A DNA stretch of 64,000 nt, taken from Bradyrhizobium sp. Ai1a-2 (GTDB taxonomy: Bacteria > Pseudomonadota > Alphaproteobacteria > Rhizobiales > Xanthobacteraceae). Under the pieces are notes generated by a model. That model saw only the letters and a list, made by a program, of their open reading frames with translations, ran no database searches and was not told the origin of the DNA. The translations under genes were made by a program, and so were the position numbers. Location: contig NZ_AUEZ01000038.1 in assembly GCF_000426245.1 (NCBI RefSeq), forward strand, positions 19,694-83,693. Direction: 5' to 3'. Of the stretch, positions 1 to 8,395 are shown in pieces; the first letter of the stretch is position 1; each line of letters begins with the position of its first letter.

Positions 1-118
1 TAGGAAGAGGTCGAATTTCGAGCGTAGCGAGAAATTCGGGTGAGGGGTTACGTTCTACGAGGGACCTGAACCCCTCACCCGGCGCTGCGCGCCGACCTCT
101 CCTATGGGAGAGGTGAAG
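1..118. repeat. Intergenic palindromic repeat, family D (CTCTCCC/GGTGAGG type)
   Basis: The left edge holds nested inverted repeats: an AATTTC/GAAATT hairpin near 15-37, then GGTGAGGGG and CCCCTCACC arms (40-82), and a GACCTCTCC/GGAGAGGTG hairpin (93-117). Related GAGAGG/CCTCTCCC sequences recur near 9316-9374 and 30072-30290. I see no coding signal before the gene at 141. Confidence 0.7.
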
Positions 119-140
119 AAAACCGTGATGGAGGGTAGCC

Positions 141-1367
141 GTGCCGACTGAACGATTCCAGTTCGCAAGCTCGGAAGGACACCAGCTCGCCGCCGCGCTG
201 GATACGCCTGACGGCGAGATTCACGCTTATGCGCTGTTTGCGCATTGCTTCACCTGCGGCAAGGATGTGCTGGCGGCCAAGCGCATTGCGGTCGCGCTTG
301 CCGCCAAAGGCATCGCGGTGCTGCGCTTTGATTTCACGGGGCTCGGCTCCAGCGAAGGCGATTTCGCCAATTCGACCTTCTCGTCCAACGTCGCCGATCT
401 CGTTCGTGCCGCCGATCATCTGCGCGAAAGCCGCAAAGCGCCCGATCTCCTGATCGGCCACAGCCTCGGCGGCGCTGCGATCCTCGCTGCTGCCGCGCAG
501 ATTCCGGAGGCGAAGGCCATCGTCACCATCGCCGCGCCGTCCGATCCCGCCCACGTCACCCACTTGCTCAAGGACCAGGTCGACAACATCCGCGAGAAAG
601 GCGAAGTGGAGGTCTCGCTCGCCGGTCGCCCGTTCCGCATCAAGCGCGAATTCCTCGATGACGTCGCCGAGCAGAATCTGCTGGCGCAGGTCGCGAAGCT
701 GCACAAGGCGCTGTTGATCATGCATGCGCCGACCGACGACACCGTCGGCATCGAGAACGCCACCAAGCTGTTCATCGCGGCCAAGCACCCCAAGAGCTTC
801 GTCACGCTCGCCGATGCCGATCACCTCCTCACCGACAAGCGCGACACCACCTATGCCGCCGACGTCATCACGGCCTGGTCCGAGCGCTATATCGGGCCTG
901 CGGTGCTCGGGCCTGCCGCAGATCGCACCGAGGCGCCGCGCCATGTCGTGGTGCGCGAGACCCGCGACAGCAAATTCCAGCAGATTGTCACCACCGGCCC
1001 GCACCGATTGCTGGCCGACGAACCGGTCGCGGTCGGCGGCGAGGACTCAGGTCCCGGCCCCTACGATCTCGTGCTCGCGGGACTTGGCGCCTGCACCTCG
1101 ATGACGATGCGCATGTATGCCGACCGCAAGGCGCTGCCGCTCGATCGCGTCACGGTGACGCTGACGCATAGCAAGATCTACGCGAAGGATTGCGCCGAGT
1201 GCGAGACGCGCGATGGCATGCTCGACCAGATCGACCGCGTGATCAAGATCGAGGGCCCGTCGCTCGACGCCGACCAGCGCAAGCGGCTGATGGAGATCGC
1301 CGACAAGTGCCCGGTGCACCGCACGCTGACGTCAGAGGTGCGCATCGTGACGAAGCCTGCGGATTGA
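141..1367 (+). CDS. Bifunctional alpha/beta hydrolase / OsmC-family protein
   Basis: This 408-residue protein joins two domains. Residues 1-250 form a serine-hydrolase-like alpha/beta fold with nucleophile elbow GHSLGG (Ser108), a candidate acid in APTDDT (199-200) and His228 in ADADHLL. Residues 265-405 are OsmC/Ohr-like, with the two characteristic cysteines in GLGACTS (Cys318) and DKCPVH (Cys390), the pair used by family members to reduce organic hydroperoxides. The fusion is known in alphaproteobacteria, where the hydrolase substrate is unsettled. It may hydrolyse esters or thioesters while the OsmC part handles peroxides. No signal peptide is visible, so it should be cytosolic. It stands alone: the next gene is on the other strand. 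Confidence 0.93.
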   Translation: MPTERFQFASSEGHQLAAALDTPDGEIHAYALFAHCFTCGKDVLAAKRIAVALAAKGIAVLRFDFTGLGSSEGDFANSTFSSNVADLVRAADHLRESRKAPDLLIGHSLGGAAILAAAAQIPEAKAIVTIAAPSDPAHVTHLLKDQVDNIREKGEVEVSLAGRPFRIKREFLDDVAEQNLLAQVAKLHKALLIMHAPTDDTVGIENATKLFIAAKHPKSFVTLADADHLLTDKRDTTYAADVITAWSERYIGPAVLGPAADRTEAPRHVVVRETRDSKFQQIVTTGPHRLLADEPVAVGGEDSGPGPYDLVLAGLGACTSMTMRMYADRKALPLDRVTVTLTHSKIYAKDCAECETRDGMLDQIDRVIKIEGPSLDADQRKRLMEIADKCPVHRTLTSEVRIVTKPAD

Positions 1368-1422
1368 TCGGCAGTTGGCGTGACGCGATGTCTCCGCGGC
1401 GACGCCGCGCCCCCTCTCGCGC

Positions 1423-2427
1423 TCACGGCCGCAAGATGACGCGGTCGCGCGACGAGCCGGCCACGGCGAGGAACGCCGATTTCGCCTGCTCCAGCGGATA
1501 GATCGCGCTCGCCTTGATCGGAAACGGCTTCAGGTGCCCGCTCGCGAAGCCGGGGCCGAGTTCACGCAGCACCGCGCCGGTCGCCACCGACGACAGGCCC
1601 AGCGTGTCGATGCCGACATAGGTGTGCTGGCCGCGATAGAATTCGAGGATATTGAACTGCACGATGCGGTCAACCGCCGCGATCAAGATCTGCCGCCCAC
1701 GCAGCGCCAGCGATTTGTGCGCGGCCTGAAAATAGGGATCGCCGACGGTGTTGAAGACGATGTCGGCGCCCTTGCCATCGGTGAGCTCGCGCACGCGCGC
1801 CGCCACATTGGTGCTTGAGGCATCGATCATCTCGACCTTCGCGTTGCTGTGTCCTTCATAGGGCTCGCTCTTGCGCACCACGCCGATGACACGCGCGCCT
1901 TGCCAGGTGGCGATCTGCACCGCCGCCTGCCCGACCTTGCCGTTGACGCCCATGATCAGCACGGTCTCGTCGGGTTTTGGCAACCGCGCACGGCGAAAGC
2001 CCTCGGTCGCGGTAACAAAGGGCACGCCGATGCCCGCACCCTCCTCCCACGAAATCCCCTTCGGCTTCTCCACCACCGCCTCGGACTCGACCGCGAGATG
2101 CGTCGCATGCGTGCCGTCGCGGCGAATGCCGAGATCGCCGGACGAGCCGAACACCTCGCGCCCGATCCACCCTTCGGGCCCGTCGATCACGACGCCGGCA
2201 TAGTCACGGCCCGGCGTGCGCGGGAACACCGCGTAAGGCATCAGCCCGGTCGCGGCCTTCACATCGGAGGGATTGACGGCGGCAGCCTTGATCTCGATCA
2301 GCACCTCATTCGCCGCGCGCGTCAGCGCGTGCGTTTCGATGGTCGGCGCAAGCGCGGCAGGGTTGTCAGCTTTCGCCAACAGGCGAACGCAGCGGGCTTG
2401 GATTGTTTGGGTGCTCGGTGTCGGCAT
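1423..2427 (-). CDS. Zinc-independent quinone oxidoreductase-like dehydrogenase (MDR superfamily)
   Basis: The 334-residue protein has the N-terminal GroES-like fold (residues 30-130, with AAVNPSD and TPGRDYAGVV) and a Rossmann NADPH site MGVNGKVGQAA (159-169). It lacks the catalytic and structural zinc cysteines of alcohol dehydrogenases, which places it with quinone oxidoreductases and crotonyl-reductase-type MDR proteins. It lies 84 bp downstream of paaK on the same strand, so it could be the last gene of the phenylacetate block, though half of an intergenic repeat (2471-2482) lies in that gap. Substrate unknown. Confidence 0.9.
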   Translation of the reverse strand: MPTPSTQTIQARCVRLLAKADNPAALAPTIETHALTRAANEVLIEIKAAAVNPSDVKAATGLMPYAVFPRTPGRDYAGVVIDGPEGWIGREVFGSSGDLGIRRDGTHATHLAVESEAVVEKPKGISWEEGAGIGVPFVTATEGFRRARLPKPDETVLIMGVNGKVGQAAVQIATWQGARVIGVVRKSEPYEGHSNAKVEMIDASSTNVAARVRELTDGKGADIVFNTVGDPYFQAAHKSLALRGRQILIAAVDRIVQFNILEFYRGQHTYVGIDTLGLSSVATGAVLRELGPGFASGHLKPFPIKASAIYPLEQAKSAFLAVAGSSRDRVILRP

Positions 2428-2470
2428 CGGGGCGCTGGTCCATTACAACAAGATGGTGGTAGCAGCTCCG

Positions 2471-2482
2471 CTCGCAATGACG
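2471..2482. repeat. Half-arm of family A repeat
   Basis: CTCGCAATGACG matches the outer right arm of the family A palindrome found complete elsewhere in the window (for example 5544-5629). The matching left arm is absent, so this is a solo or decayed copy in the gap between the dehydrogenase gene and paaK. Confidence 0.6.
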
Positions 2483-2511
2483 TAGAGAGAGCGCGGCGCG
2501 CTTGAAGCGAG

Positions 2512-3837
2512 TTACCCCCTCGGCCGCTTGTCGTAAACCCGTTTGGCCTTGCCGAGCGAGCGCTCGAGGGTTTCGGGGGCGACGGCATGGACGCGTGCGG
2601 TGATTCCGATCGTGTTCTTGATGAAGATCGAGACCTTCTCGGCATGCACGACAAGGCCTCTGCCGTCCCAGCTTTCGGGGCGGGCCTCGGCGAGCACGGT
2701 CATCTCGTCCATGCGGCCTTCGCGCGAGAGTTCGATGATGAAATGGCCGCCGCACCAGTCGGTCGCAAGCAGCGCCTCCTCGATCTGGGTCGGGAACACG
2801 TTGACGCCACGCAGGATGATCATGTCGTCCGAGCGACCGGTGACCTTCTCCATCCGCCGCATGCCCGGCCGCGCGGTGCCCGGCAGCAAGCGCGTCAGGT
2901 CGCGGGTGCGGTAGCGGATCACGGGAAAGGCTTCCTTGGTCAGCGACGTGAAGACCAGTTCGCCCTTCTCACCGTCAGGGAGCACCTGTCCGGTCTCGGG
3001 ATCGATCACTTCGGGGTAGAAATGATCTTCCCAGATGTGCAGCCCATCCTTGCTCTCCACGCATTCCTGCGCAACGCCCGGGCCGATCACCTCGGAGAGG
3101 CCGTAGATGTCGGTCGCGTCCATGTCGAAGGCGTGCTCGATCTCGGCGCGCATCGCGTTGGTCCAGGGTTCGGCGCCGAAGATGCCGAACTTCAGCGAGG
3201 AGTTTCGTGGATCGAGTCCCTGCCGCCTGAACTCATCCAATATCGCCAGCATGTAGCTCGGCGTCACCGTGATGATGTCGGGCCGGAAATCATTGATGAG
3301 CTGCACCTGCCGCTCGGTCATGCCGCCGGAGACCGGCACCACCGTGCAGCCGAGCTGCTCGGCGCCGTAGTGCACGCCGAGCCCGCCGGTGAACAGGCCA
3401 TAGCCGTAGGCATTGTGGATGATCATGCCGCGGCGGCCGCCGGCGGCGCGGATCGATCGCGCCATCACGTCCGACCAGATGTCGATATCGGCTTGCGTGT
3501 AGCCGACCACGATCGGCTTGCCGGTCGTGCCGGAGGAGGCGTGGACGCGCACCAGCTTCTCGCGCGGCACCGCGAACATGTTGAACGGGTAGTTGTCGCG
3601 CAGGTCGGTCTTGACCGTGAACGGGAATTTCGCGAGGTCGGAAAGCTCGCGGAAATCGAACGGACGCACGCCGGCCGCATCGAAGGCGCGCTTATAATGC
3701 CCGACGTTGTCATAGGCGTGCTGCAACGACCAGGCGAGCCGCTTGGTCTGCAGCGCCATGATCGCATCGCGCGAGGCGCTTTCGGTCTCGTCCATCTCGG
3801 CGCTGTAACCACTTCCCGTCGACTTGAGCTTTGGCAT
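2512..3837 (-). CDS. paaK: Phenylacetate-CoA ligase PaaK
   Basis: This 441-residue adenylate-forming enzyme activates phenylacetate to phenylacetyl-CoA with ATP and CoA, the first step of aerobic hybrid phenylacetate catabolism. The P-loop-like signature SSGTTGKP is at residues 101-108. IYGLSEV and the later YRTRDLTRLLPG and GRSDDMIILRGVNVFP blocks are typical of PaaK and include the C-terminal lid. Length matches the family (about 430-440). It lies downstream of paaI with a 24-bp gap, and upstream genes on the strand encode the epoxidase that uses its product. Start is ATG at 3837. Confidence 0.97.
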   Translation of the reverse strand: MPKLKSTGSGYSAEMDETESASRDAIMALQTKRLAWSLQHAYDNVGHYKRAFDAAGVRPFDFRELSDLAKFPFTVKTDLRDNYPFNMFAVPREKLVRVHASSGTTGKPIVVGYTQADIDIWSDVMARSIRAAGGRRGMIIHNAYGYGLFTGGLGVHYGAEQLGCTVVPVSGGMTERQVQLINDFRPDIITVTPSYMLAILDEFRRQGLDPRNSSLKFGIFGAEPWTNAMRAEIEHAFDMDATDIYGLSEVIGPGVAQECVESKDGLHIWEDHFYPEVIDPETGQVLPDGEKGELVFTSLTKEAFPVIRYRTRDLTRLLPGTARPGMRRMEKVTGRSDDMIILRGVNVFPTQIEEALLATDWCGGHFIIELSREGRMDEMTVLAEARPESWDGRGLVVHAEKVSIFIKNTIGITARVHAVAPETLERSLGKAKRVYDKRPRG

Positions 3838-3861
3838 GGCGGTGGCGCGTTTCCCTGATGT

Positions 3862-4326
3862 CTATTTTTGCTTGGTCTCGTTGTCCGCCGCCGGCAGCCA
3901 GGTGCCGCCGATCACGCGGGAGTGGCCGCGGAATTCGGCGATCACATCATCGCCTGCGGTGACGCGGACGTCATAGATTCCGGATCGCCCGCTGCGCGAG
4001 ATCTCGCGCGCGGTGGCGGTCAGGCGGTCGCCGAGCTTGCCGGGCCGGATGAAGGTGATGCTGCCTTGCGCGGCGACGACGCGTTCATTGTGGCTGTTGC
4101 AGGCGAAGGCGAAGGCGGAGTCGGCCAGCGTGAAGATGAAGCCGCCATGGGCGATGCGCTGGCCGTTGACCATCTGCGGCGCAATCGTCATCGCAAGCGT
4201 CGCCTGCCCCGGCTTGATCTCGACGATCTCCATGCCGAGGCCCTTGCTGGCGTCGTCCTCCTTCCACATCGCCTCGGCGCAGGCGCGCGCGAGGTCTTCA
4301 GGCGAAAGCGTGGCCTTGACGTTCAC
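3862..4326 (-). CDS. paaI: Hydroxyphenylacetyl-CoA thioesterase PaaI (hot-dog fold)
   Basis: A 154-residue hot-dog thioesterase. The stretch starting GGFIFTLADSAFAFACNS (about 61-78) is the PaaI signature with the catalytic Asp. PaaI removes CoA from dead-end phenylacetyl- or epoxidised intermediates and so protects the CoA pool. No ATG lies at the front: a TTG at 4332 abuts the GGGAG ribosome site directly, whereas GTG at 4326 sits 6 nt from it, so I prefer GTG. It is between paaE and paaK. A 36-bp palindrome (4414-4449) separates it from paaE. Confidence 0.94.
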   Translation of the reverse strand: MNVKATLSPEDLARACAEAMWKEDDASKGLGMEIVEIKPGQATLAMTIAPQMVNGQRIAHGGFIFTLADSAFAFACNSHNERVVAAQGSITFIRPGKLGDRLTATAREISRSGRSGIYDVRVTAGDDVIAEFRGHSRVIGGTWLPAADNETKQK

Positions 4327-4413
4327 GTTCAACTCCCTGTCGCCGGGCCCGTTGGAAGGGGCCTCGTTGCGTTAGTTGTGAGGCGCAGCGGCGAAGGTGT
4401 CAACGCTTGCGCT

Positions 4414-4449
4414 CGTCATTCCGGGGCGCGAAGCGAACCCGGAATGACG
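4414..4449. repeat. Short palindrome between paaE and paaI
   Basis: The arms CGTCATTCCGGG and CCCGGAATGACG flank a short purine-rich loop. It sits just after the paaE stop region on the minus strand, so it would fold in the paa transcript. Its outer CGTCATT/AATGACG ends match those of family A, with a different core. It could slow or partly end transcription; no T-tract follows. Confidence 0.75.
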
Positions 4450-4450
4450 A

Positions 4451-5530
4451 TCACACGTGGTCGTAATCGACCACGACCTTGTCGGAGCACGGCCGCGCCT
4501 GGCAGGTCAGGATGAAACCGGCCTGCAATTCCCAGGGCTCCAGCGAGTAATTCAGCTCCATCTCCGCCTTGCCCTCGACGAGCTTGGCGCGGCAGGTCGA
4601 GCACATGCCGCCCTTGCAGGCGAAGGGCAGGTCGATGCCGGCGCGCAGCGCAGCATCGAGGATGGCCTCACCGTCCGCCACCGGCACTTCGCGCCGCTTG
4701 CCGTCGATGATCAGCGAGGCCAGTGCCTTCGGCGGCGCGCCCGGCTCCACGATCTTTTTCGGCCGCGGCTTGCCGCCGAACTCGGAGACGAAGCGCTCGA
4801 CGTGGATCTTGTCATCGCCGAGGCCAAGTTCACGGCAGGTCGCCTCGATCTCCTCGCTCATCCCGATCGGGCCACAGATGAAGACGTGATCGACGCTCGC
4901 CGCCGGCACCAGCGAGCGCAGCAACACCCCCACCTTCTCGCCGTCGAGCCGGCCATGCAGGATCGGGATGTCCTGCTCCTCGCCTGAGATGACGTGGAAC
5001 AGCGAAAACCGCTGCATGAAGCGATCCTTCAATTCCTCCAGCTCTTCGAGGAACAGCATGCCCGATGTCGAGCGATTGCCGTAGAACAGGAAGAAGCGGC
5101 TTTGTGGCTCGCGCGCCAGCACGCCCTTGATGATCGACAGGATCGGCGTGATGCCACTTCCCGCGGCAAAGCCGACATGGACCCGCGCCTCCTCGGGCGC
5201 CGGCGCGACGCCGAAGCGGCCGGTCGGGGTCATCACGTCGAGCTCGTCGCCGGCCTTGAGGTCTTCCGCAGCCCAGTTCGAGAACGCGCCGCCGTCGACC
5301 TTCTTCACGGCAATCCGCAGTTCGCCATCGTCTGGGCCGGAACAGATCGAATAGGACCGGCGCACTTCCTCGCCGTCGAGCGTGGTGCGCAGGGTCAGGT
5401 ATTGACCCGGCGCAAAGCTGTAATCGCTAGCGAGCTCCCTCGGGATCGCAAACGTCATCGATATCGCGTCCGCGGTTTCACGACGCAGGTCGTGGACGGC
5501 AAGGCGATGAAAGCGGGGTGAGAGCGACAT
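4451..5530 (-). CDS. paaE: Phenylacetyl-CoA 1,2-epoxidase reductase subunit PaaE
   Basis: The 359-residue reductase passes electrons from NADPH through FAD and a [2Fe-2S] cluster to the PaaA diiron centre. Domain order is FAD-binding barrel (RSYSICSG near 58-65), NADP-binding domain (GFAAGSGITPILSII, residues about 120-135), and C-terminal plant-type ferredoxin with Cys305, Cys310, Cys313 and Cys343. All cluster ligands are present. The ATG at 5530 is chosen over a TTG at 5533 because GGGAGA lies about 8 nt upstream. A family A palindrome separates it from paaD. Confidence 0.96.
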   Translation of the reverse strand: MSLSPRFHRLAVHDLRRETADAISMTFAIPRELASDYSFAPGQYLTLRTTLDGEEVRRSYSICSGPDDGELRIAVKKVDGGAFSNWAAEDLKAGDELDVMTPTGRFGVAPAPEEARVHVGFAAGSGITPILSIIKGVLAREPQSRFFLFYGNRSTSGMLFLEELEELKDRFMQRFSLFHVISGEEQDIPILHGRLDGEKVGVLLRSLVPAASVDHVFICGPIGMSEEIEATCRELGLGDDKIHVERFVSEFGGKPRPKKIVEPGAPPKALASLIIDGKRREVPVADGEAILDAALRAGIDLPFACKGGMCSTCRAKLVEGKAEMELNYSLEPWELQAGFILTCQARPCSDKVVVDYDHV

Positions 5531-5543
5531 CAACTATCTCCCA

Positions 5544-5629
5544 CCGTCATTGCGAGGAGCGAAGCGACGAAGCAATCCACCTCTCCGCAAGTGGAAGCAT
5601 GGATTGCTTCGCTTCGCTCGCAATGACGG
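5544..5629. repeat. Family A intergenic palindrome, copy 1 (paaE/paaD gap)
   Basis: Outer arms CCGTCATTGCGAG and CTCGCAATGACGG with inner GAAGCAATCCA/TGGATTGCTTC, enclosing a variable centre. It is inside the paa operon and will be transcribed. Other copies: 6946-7028, 11617-11700, 19009-19093, 32236-32322, 46672-46756 and 47786-47863. Confidence 0.92.
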
Positions 5630-5648
5630 AGTGCGACAACAAACATGG

Positions 5649-6152
5649 TCAATGACACTTGAAGTAATCGAATGGTTCGCGGCAGCTTCTGCAGCGCCAC
5701 AGCGCCTTGCAGGAAGTCGAGCCGAATTCGGACAGGAGTTCTGTGTCTTCGGAGCCGCATTGCGGACACGCCACCTGCTGCTGGCCGAACAACGCGCGGC
5801 GCGAGCTGCCGGGCAGCGGCGGCGCGATGCCATATTCCTTCAGCTTGCGACGACCGTTCTCACTCATCCAATCGGTGGTCCAGGCCGGCGACAGCACAGT
5901 GTGGATCTTCGGGCCGCGAATGCCCTCGCGCTCCAGCGCCAGCTCGATCTCGAGCGCGATCATGTTCATGGCGGGACAGCCGGAATAGGTCGGCGTGATC
6001 GCGACCTCGACCCGCCCATCATGAACCGCGACATCGCGCAGCACGCCGAGATCGGCGATGGTCAGCACGGGAATCTCGGGGTCGACCACCTGAGCAGCCG
6101 CCTCCCAGGCGCGCCGGCGCAGATCGACGTCGCTGATGACAGCGGTCACCAT
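5649..6152 (-). CDS. paaD: Phenylacetyl-CoA epoxidase maturation factor PaaD
   Basis: A 167-residue protein with an N-terminal MIP18/DUF59 domain (DPEIPVL at 24-30, YSGCP at 56-60) and a C-terminal zinc-ribbon-like part with two CxxC pairs (Cys129/132 and Cys154/157). PaaD is needed for an active epoxidase and is thought to help assemble iron or iron-sulfur centres; it is not a subunit of the purified oxygenase core. Its start overlaps the end of paaC by 7 bp, which suggests translational coupling. Confidence 0.95.
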   Translation of the reverse strand: MVTAVISDVDLRRRAWEAAAQVVDPEIPVLTIADLGVLRDVAVHDGRVEVAITPTYSGCPAMNMIALEIELALEREGIRGPKIHTVLSPAWTTDWMSENGRRKLKEYGIAPPLPGSSRRALFGQQQVACPQCGSEDTELLSEFGSTSCKALWRCRSCREPFDYFKCH

Positions 6153-6922
6153 GTTGCCCCCGGAAACGTTCGCTGCAGCGACTGCAATTCGCTGAGGAGA
6201 TGACCGAGATGTTCGCTATGCCGGCCGCTGCGGCCGCCCTGCTGCATCCAGTTGCTCGCGGGCAAGGCAAGCGTCGCCTCGTTCACCACGGTGGTGATCG
6301 TCCTCAGCCATTGCGCATGCGGCGGCGCTGGATCGATCGCGATGCCGGCGTCGATAAGGCCGCGCTCAGAGTCGTCGACGGCGAACATCTCGCCGGTGAA
6401 GGACCAGAGGTCGTCGATCGCCGTCTGCGCGCGACGATGGCTTTCCTCGGAGCCGTCGCCGAGCCGGATGATCCATTCCGACGAATGCCGGAGATGATAA
6501 GCGCTCTCCTTCTCGGATTTCGCCGCGATCGCCGCGAGCGTCGCATCCTTCGACTGCATCATCGCGCGCCAGTAGAGATCGGCGAAGGCGGCATAGAAGA
6601 ACTGCCGCACCATGGTGCGGGCGAAATCGCCGTTCGGCTGCTCGACCAGCAGGAGATTGCGGTACTGCCTGACATCGCGCAGATAGGCGAATTTGTCCTC
6701 GTCGTTGTCTTTGCTTTCGACCTTGGCGGCGTAGCTGTAAAGCTCGCGTGCCTGTCCGAGGAGATCGAGCCCCATATTGGCAAGCGCCATGTCCTCTTCC
6801 AGGGTCGGCGCGTGTCCGCACCATTCCGACAGACGGTGGCCCAGGATCAGCGCATCGTCGGCGCGCCGCAGCGTGTAGAGCACGAGAGGCGTTTCGGAGA
6901 CCTGAACATTTGCAACGGCCAT
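6146..6922 (-). CDS. paaC: Phenylacetyl-CoA 1,2-epoxidase structural subunit PaaC
   Basis: The 258-residue protein is a ferritin-like helical bundle that pairs with PaaA but does not carry the catalytic iron. Recognisable family blocks are LGHRLSEWCGHAPTLEED (about 27-44) and NMGLDLLGQARELY (49-62). Length fits PaaC (about 250). The stop overlaps the paaD start by 7 bp. Upstream, a family A palindrome lies in the 107-bp gap from paaB. ATG at 6922 is consistent with family N-termini. Confidence 0.96.
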   Translation of the reverse strand: MAVANVQVSETPLVLYTLRRADDALILGHRLSEWCGHAPTLEEDMALANMGLDLLGQARELYSYAAKVESKDNDEDKFAYLRDVRQYRNLLLVEQPNGDFARTMVRQFFYAAFADLYWRAMMQSKDATLAAIAAKSEKESAYHLRHSSEWIIRLGDGSEESHRRAQTAIDDLWSFTGEMFAVDDSERGLIDAGIAIDPAPPHAQWLRTITTVVNEATLALPASNWMQQGGRSGRHSEHLGHLLSELQSLQRTFPGATW

Positions 6923-6945
6923 GGCGATCCACCTGCTTGTTCACT

Positions 6946-7028
6946 CGTCATTGCGAGGAGCGAAGCGACGAGGCAATCCACGTCTCGGCATGCGGCAACA
7001 TGGATTGCTTCGCTTCGCTCGCAATGAC
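6946..7028. repeat. Family A intergenic palindrome, copy 2 (paaC/paaB gap)
   Basis: CGTCATTGCGAG at the left and CTCGCAATGAC at the right, with inner GGCAATCCA/TGGATTGC arms. Its right end is 2 bp from the paaB stop at 7031. It is the second such hairpin inside this operon. Confidence 0.92.
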
Positions 7029-7030
7029 AG

Positions 7031-7318
7031 TTACATATGTCCGACTTCCTCGGGCACGTCGTAAAACGTCGGGTGCCGGTAAATCTTCGACTCCGCCGGC
7101 TCGAACATCATGCCCTTCTCGGCCGGGTCGGAGGCGGTGATCGCGCTCGACGGCACCACCCAGATCGAGAGGCCTTCGCCGCGGCGGGTGTAGATATCGC
7201 GCGCAGCCTGCAGCGCCAGCGTTGCGTCGGCGGCATGCAGGGAGCCGACATGCTTGTGCGCGAGCCCGTTGCGGCTGCGGATGAAGACTTCCCAGAGTGG
7301 ACTATTCGGCGTGGCCAT
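7031..7318 (-). CDS. paaB: Phenylacetyl-CoA 1,2-epoxidase subunit PaaB
   Basis: A 95-residue subunit of the PaaABCE oxygenase that bridges PaaAC heterodimers. It begins MATPNSPLWEVFIRSRNG, a typical PaaB N-terminus, with GAGG-type ribosome site (GAGGCCGGG) directly upstream. An open frame continues further 5' to 7414 but that part lies inside paaA and has no PaaB similarity. The gap from the paaA stop is 10 bp. Downstream is a family A palindrome. Confidence 0.96.
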   Translation of the reverse strand: MATPNSPLWEVFIRSRNGLAHKHVGSLHAADATLALQAARDIYTRRGEGLSIWVVPSSAITASDPAEKGMMFEPAESKIYRHPTFYDVPEEVGHM

Positions 7319-7328
7319 CCCGGCCTCC

Positions 7329-8321
7329 CTATTCGGCTGCCTGTGCAAACTGCCGGCGCTTGCGCTTCTCGGCGTAAGCAGCCGCCGCCGCGCGCACCCA
7401 GGCGCCCTCGTCATGCGCCTTGCGGCGCGCGGCGAGGCGATCGCGATTGCAGGGGCCGTTGCCCGCGAGCACCTGCTTGAATTCCTCCCAGTCGATCGGG
7501 CCGGGCACCCAATACCCGGCTTCGTCCTGCTTCATTTCAGGATCGGGAATGGTGAGTCCCAGGAATTGCGCCTGCGGCACAGTCGCATCGACGAATTTCT
7601 GCCGCAGCTCGTCGTTGGAGAAGCGCTTGATCTTCCATTTCGTCGAGGTGTCGCTGTGCTGGCTCACCTTGTCGGGCGGTCCGAACATCATCAGGACCGG
7701 CCACCACCAGCGGTTCAGCGCATCCTGCGCCATCGCCTTCTGCTCGTCGGTGCCGCGGCACAGCATCAGCATGATTTCAAAGCCCTGGCGCTGATGGAAG
7801 GATTCCTCCTTGCAGACACGGATCATCGCCCGCGCATAGGGCCCGTAGGAGCAGCGGCACAGCGGAATCTGGTTCATGATCGCGGCGCCGTCGACCAGCC
7901 AGCCGATCGTGCCGATATCGGCCCAGGTCAGCGTCGGATAATTGAAGATCGAGGAATATTTGGCCTTGCCCGCCAGCATCGCGTCGACGAGCTCTTCGCG
8001 CGAGGTGCCGAGCGTCTCGGCGGCGGCATAGAGGTAGAGCCCGTGGCCGCATTCGTCCTGCACTTTTGCCAGCAGCGCGGCCTTGCGGCGCAGCGTCGGG
8101 GCGCGCGTGATCCAGTTGCCCTCAGGCAGCATGCCGACGATTTCGGAATGAGCGTGCTGGGAAATCTGGCGCGTCAGCGTCTTGCGATAGGCTGCGGGCA
8201 TCCAGTCGTTCGGCTCGATGCGCTCATCGACATCGATGCGCGCCTGGAACGCGGCGGCGCGCGCGGCGTCCTCGACATTGCGGTCATCTGCGTCAGACGT
8301 ATTCAGCGCCTGCGTGTACAT
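7329..8321 (-). CDS. paaA: Phenylacetyl-CoA 1,2-epoxidase catalytic subunit PaaA
   Basis: The 330-residue diiron oxygenase converts phenylacetyl-CoA to ring-1,2-epoxyphenylacetyl-CoA. Two ExxH iron-ligand motifs are visible, in QDECGHG (Glu90-His93) and KEESFH (Glu173-His176), within a ferritin-like fold. Length and N-terminus (MYTQAL) match PaaA. A strong ribosome site GGGAGG lies 8 nt before the ATG. It is the first gene of the epoxidase operon; the AT-rich 74-bp gap to paaX carries a promoter and two palindromes, so expression is probably controlled there. Confidence 0.97.
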   Translation of the reverse strand: MYTQALNTSDADDRNVEDAARAAAFQARIDVDERIEPNDWMPAAYRKTLTRQISQHAHSEIVGMLPEGNWITRAPTLRRKAALLAKVQDECGHGLYLYAAAETLGTSREELVDAMLAGKAKYSSIFNYPTLTWADIGTIGWLVDGAAIMNQIPLCRCSYGPYARAMIRVCKEESFHQRQGFEIMLMLCRGTDEQKAMAQDALNRWWWPVLMMFGPPDKVSQHSDTSTKWKIKRFSNDELRQKFVDATVPQAQFLGLTIPDPEMKQDEAGYWVPGPIDWEEFKQVLAGNGPCNRDRLAARRKAHDEGAWVRAAAAAYAEKRKRRQFAQAAE

Positions 8322-8344
8322 GCCCGACCTCCCGAAATTTATTG

Positions 8345-8391
8345 TCTTTGATGTATATCAAAATTTGAAGTGTTGCAAGCATTTTTGTAAC
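8345..8391 (-). promoter_or_regulatory. paaA promoter with two palindromic operators
   Basis: On the minus strand a TTGCAA box (8378-8373) and TATACA (8357-8352) could form a -35/-10 pair with a short 15-nt spacer. Two inverted repeats overlie it: TTGAT-GTAT-ATCAA (8348-8361), identical in form to an FNR/FixK/CRP box, and GTTGCAA-N6-TTGTAAC (8372-8391), one mismatch from perfect. The first covers the -10 element. The obvious candidate regulator is PaaX, encoded just upstream, but an Fnr/FixK protein also fits. Confidence 0.6.
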
Positions 8392-8395
8392 ATAT

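Noticed and set aside
102..1004. Minus-strand frame of 300 codons over the hydrolase-OsmC gene
   Set aside because: No domain seen; the plus-strand protein has two complete enzyme domains.
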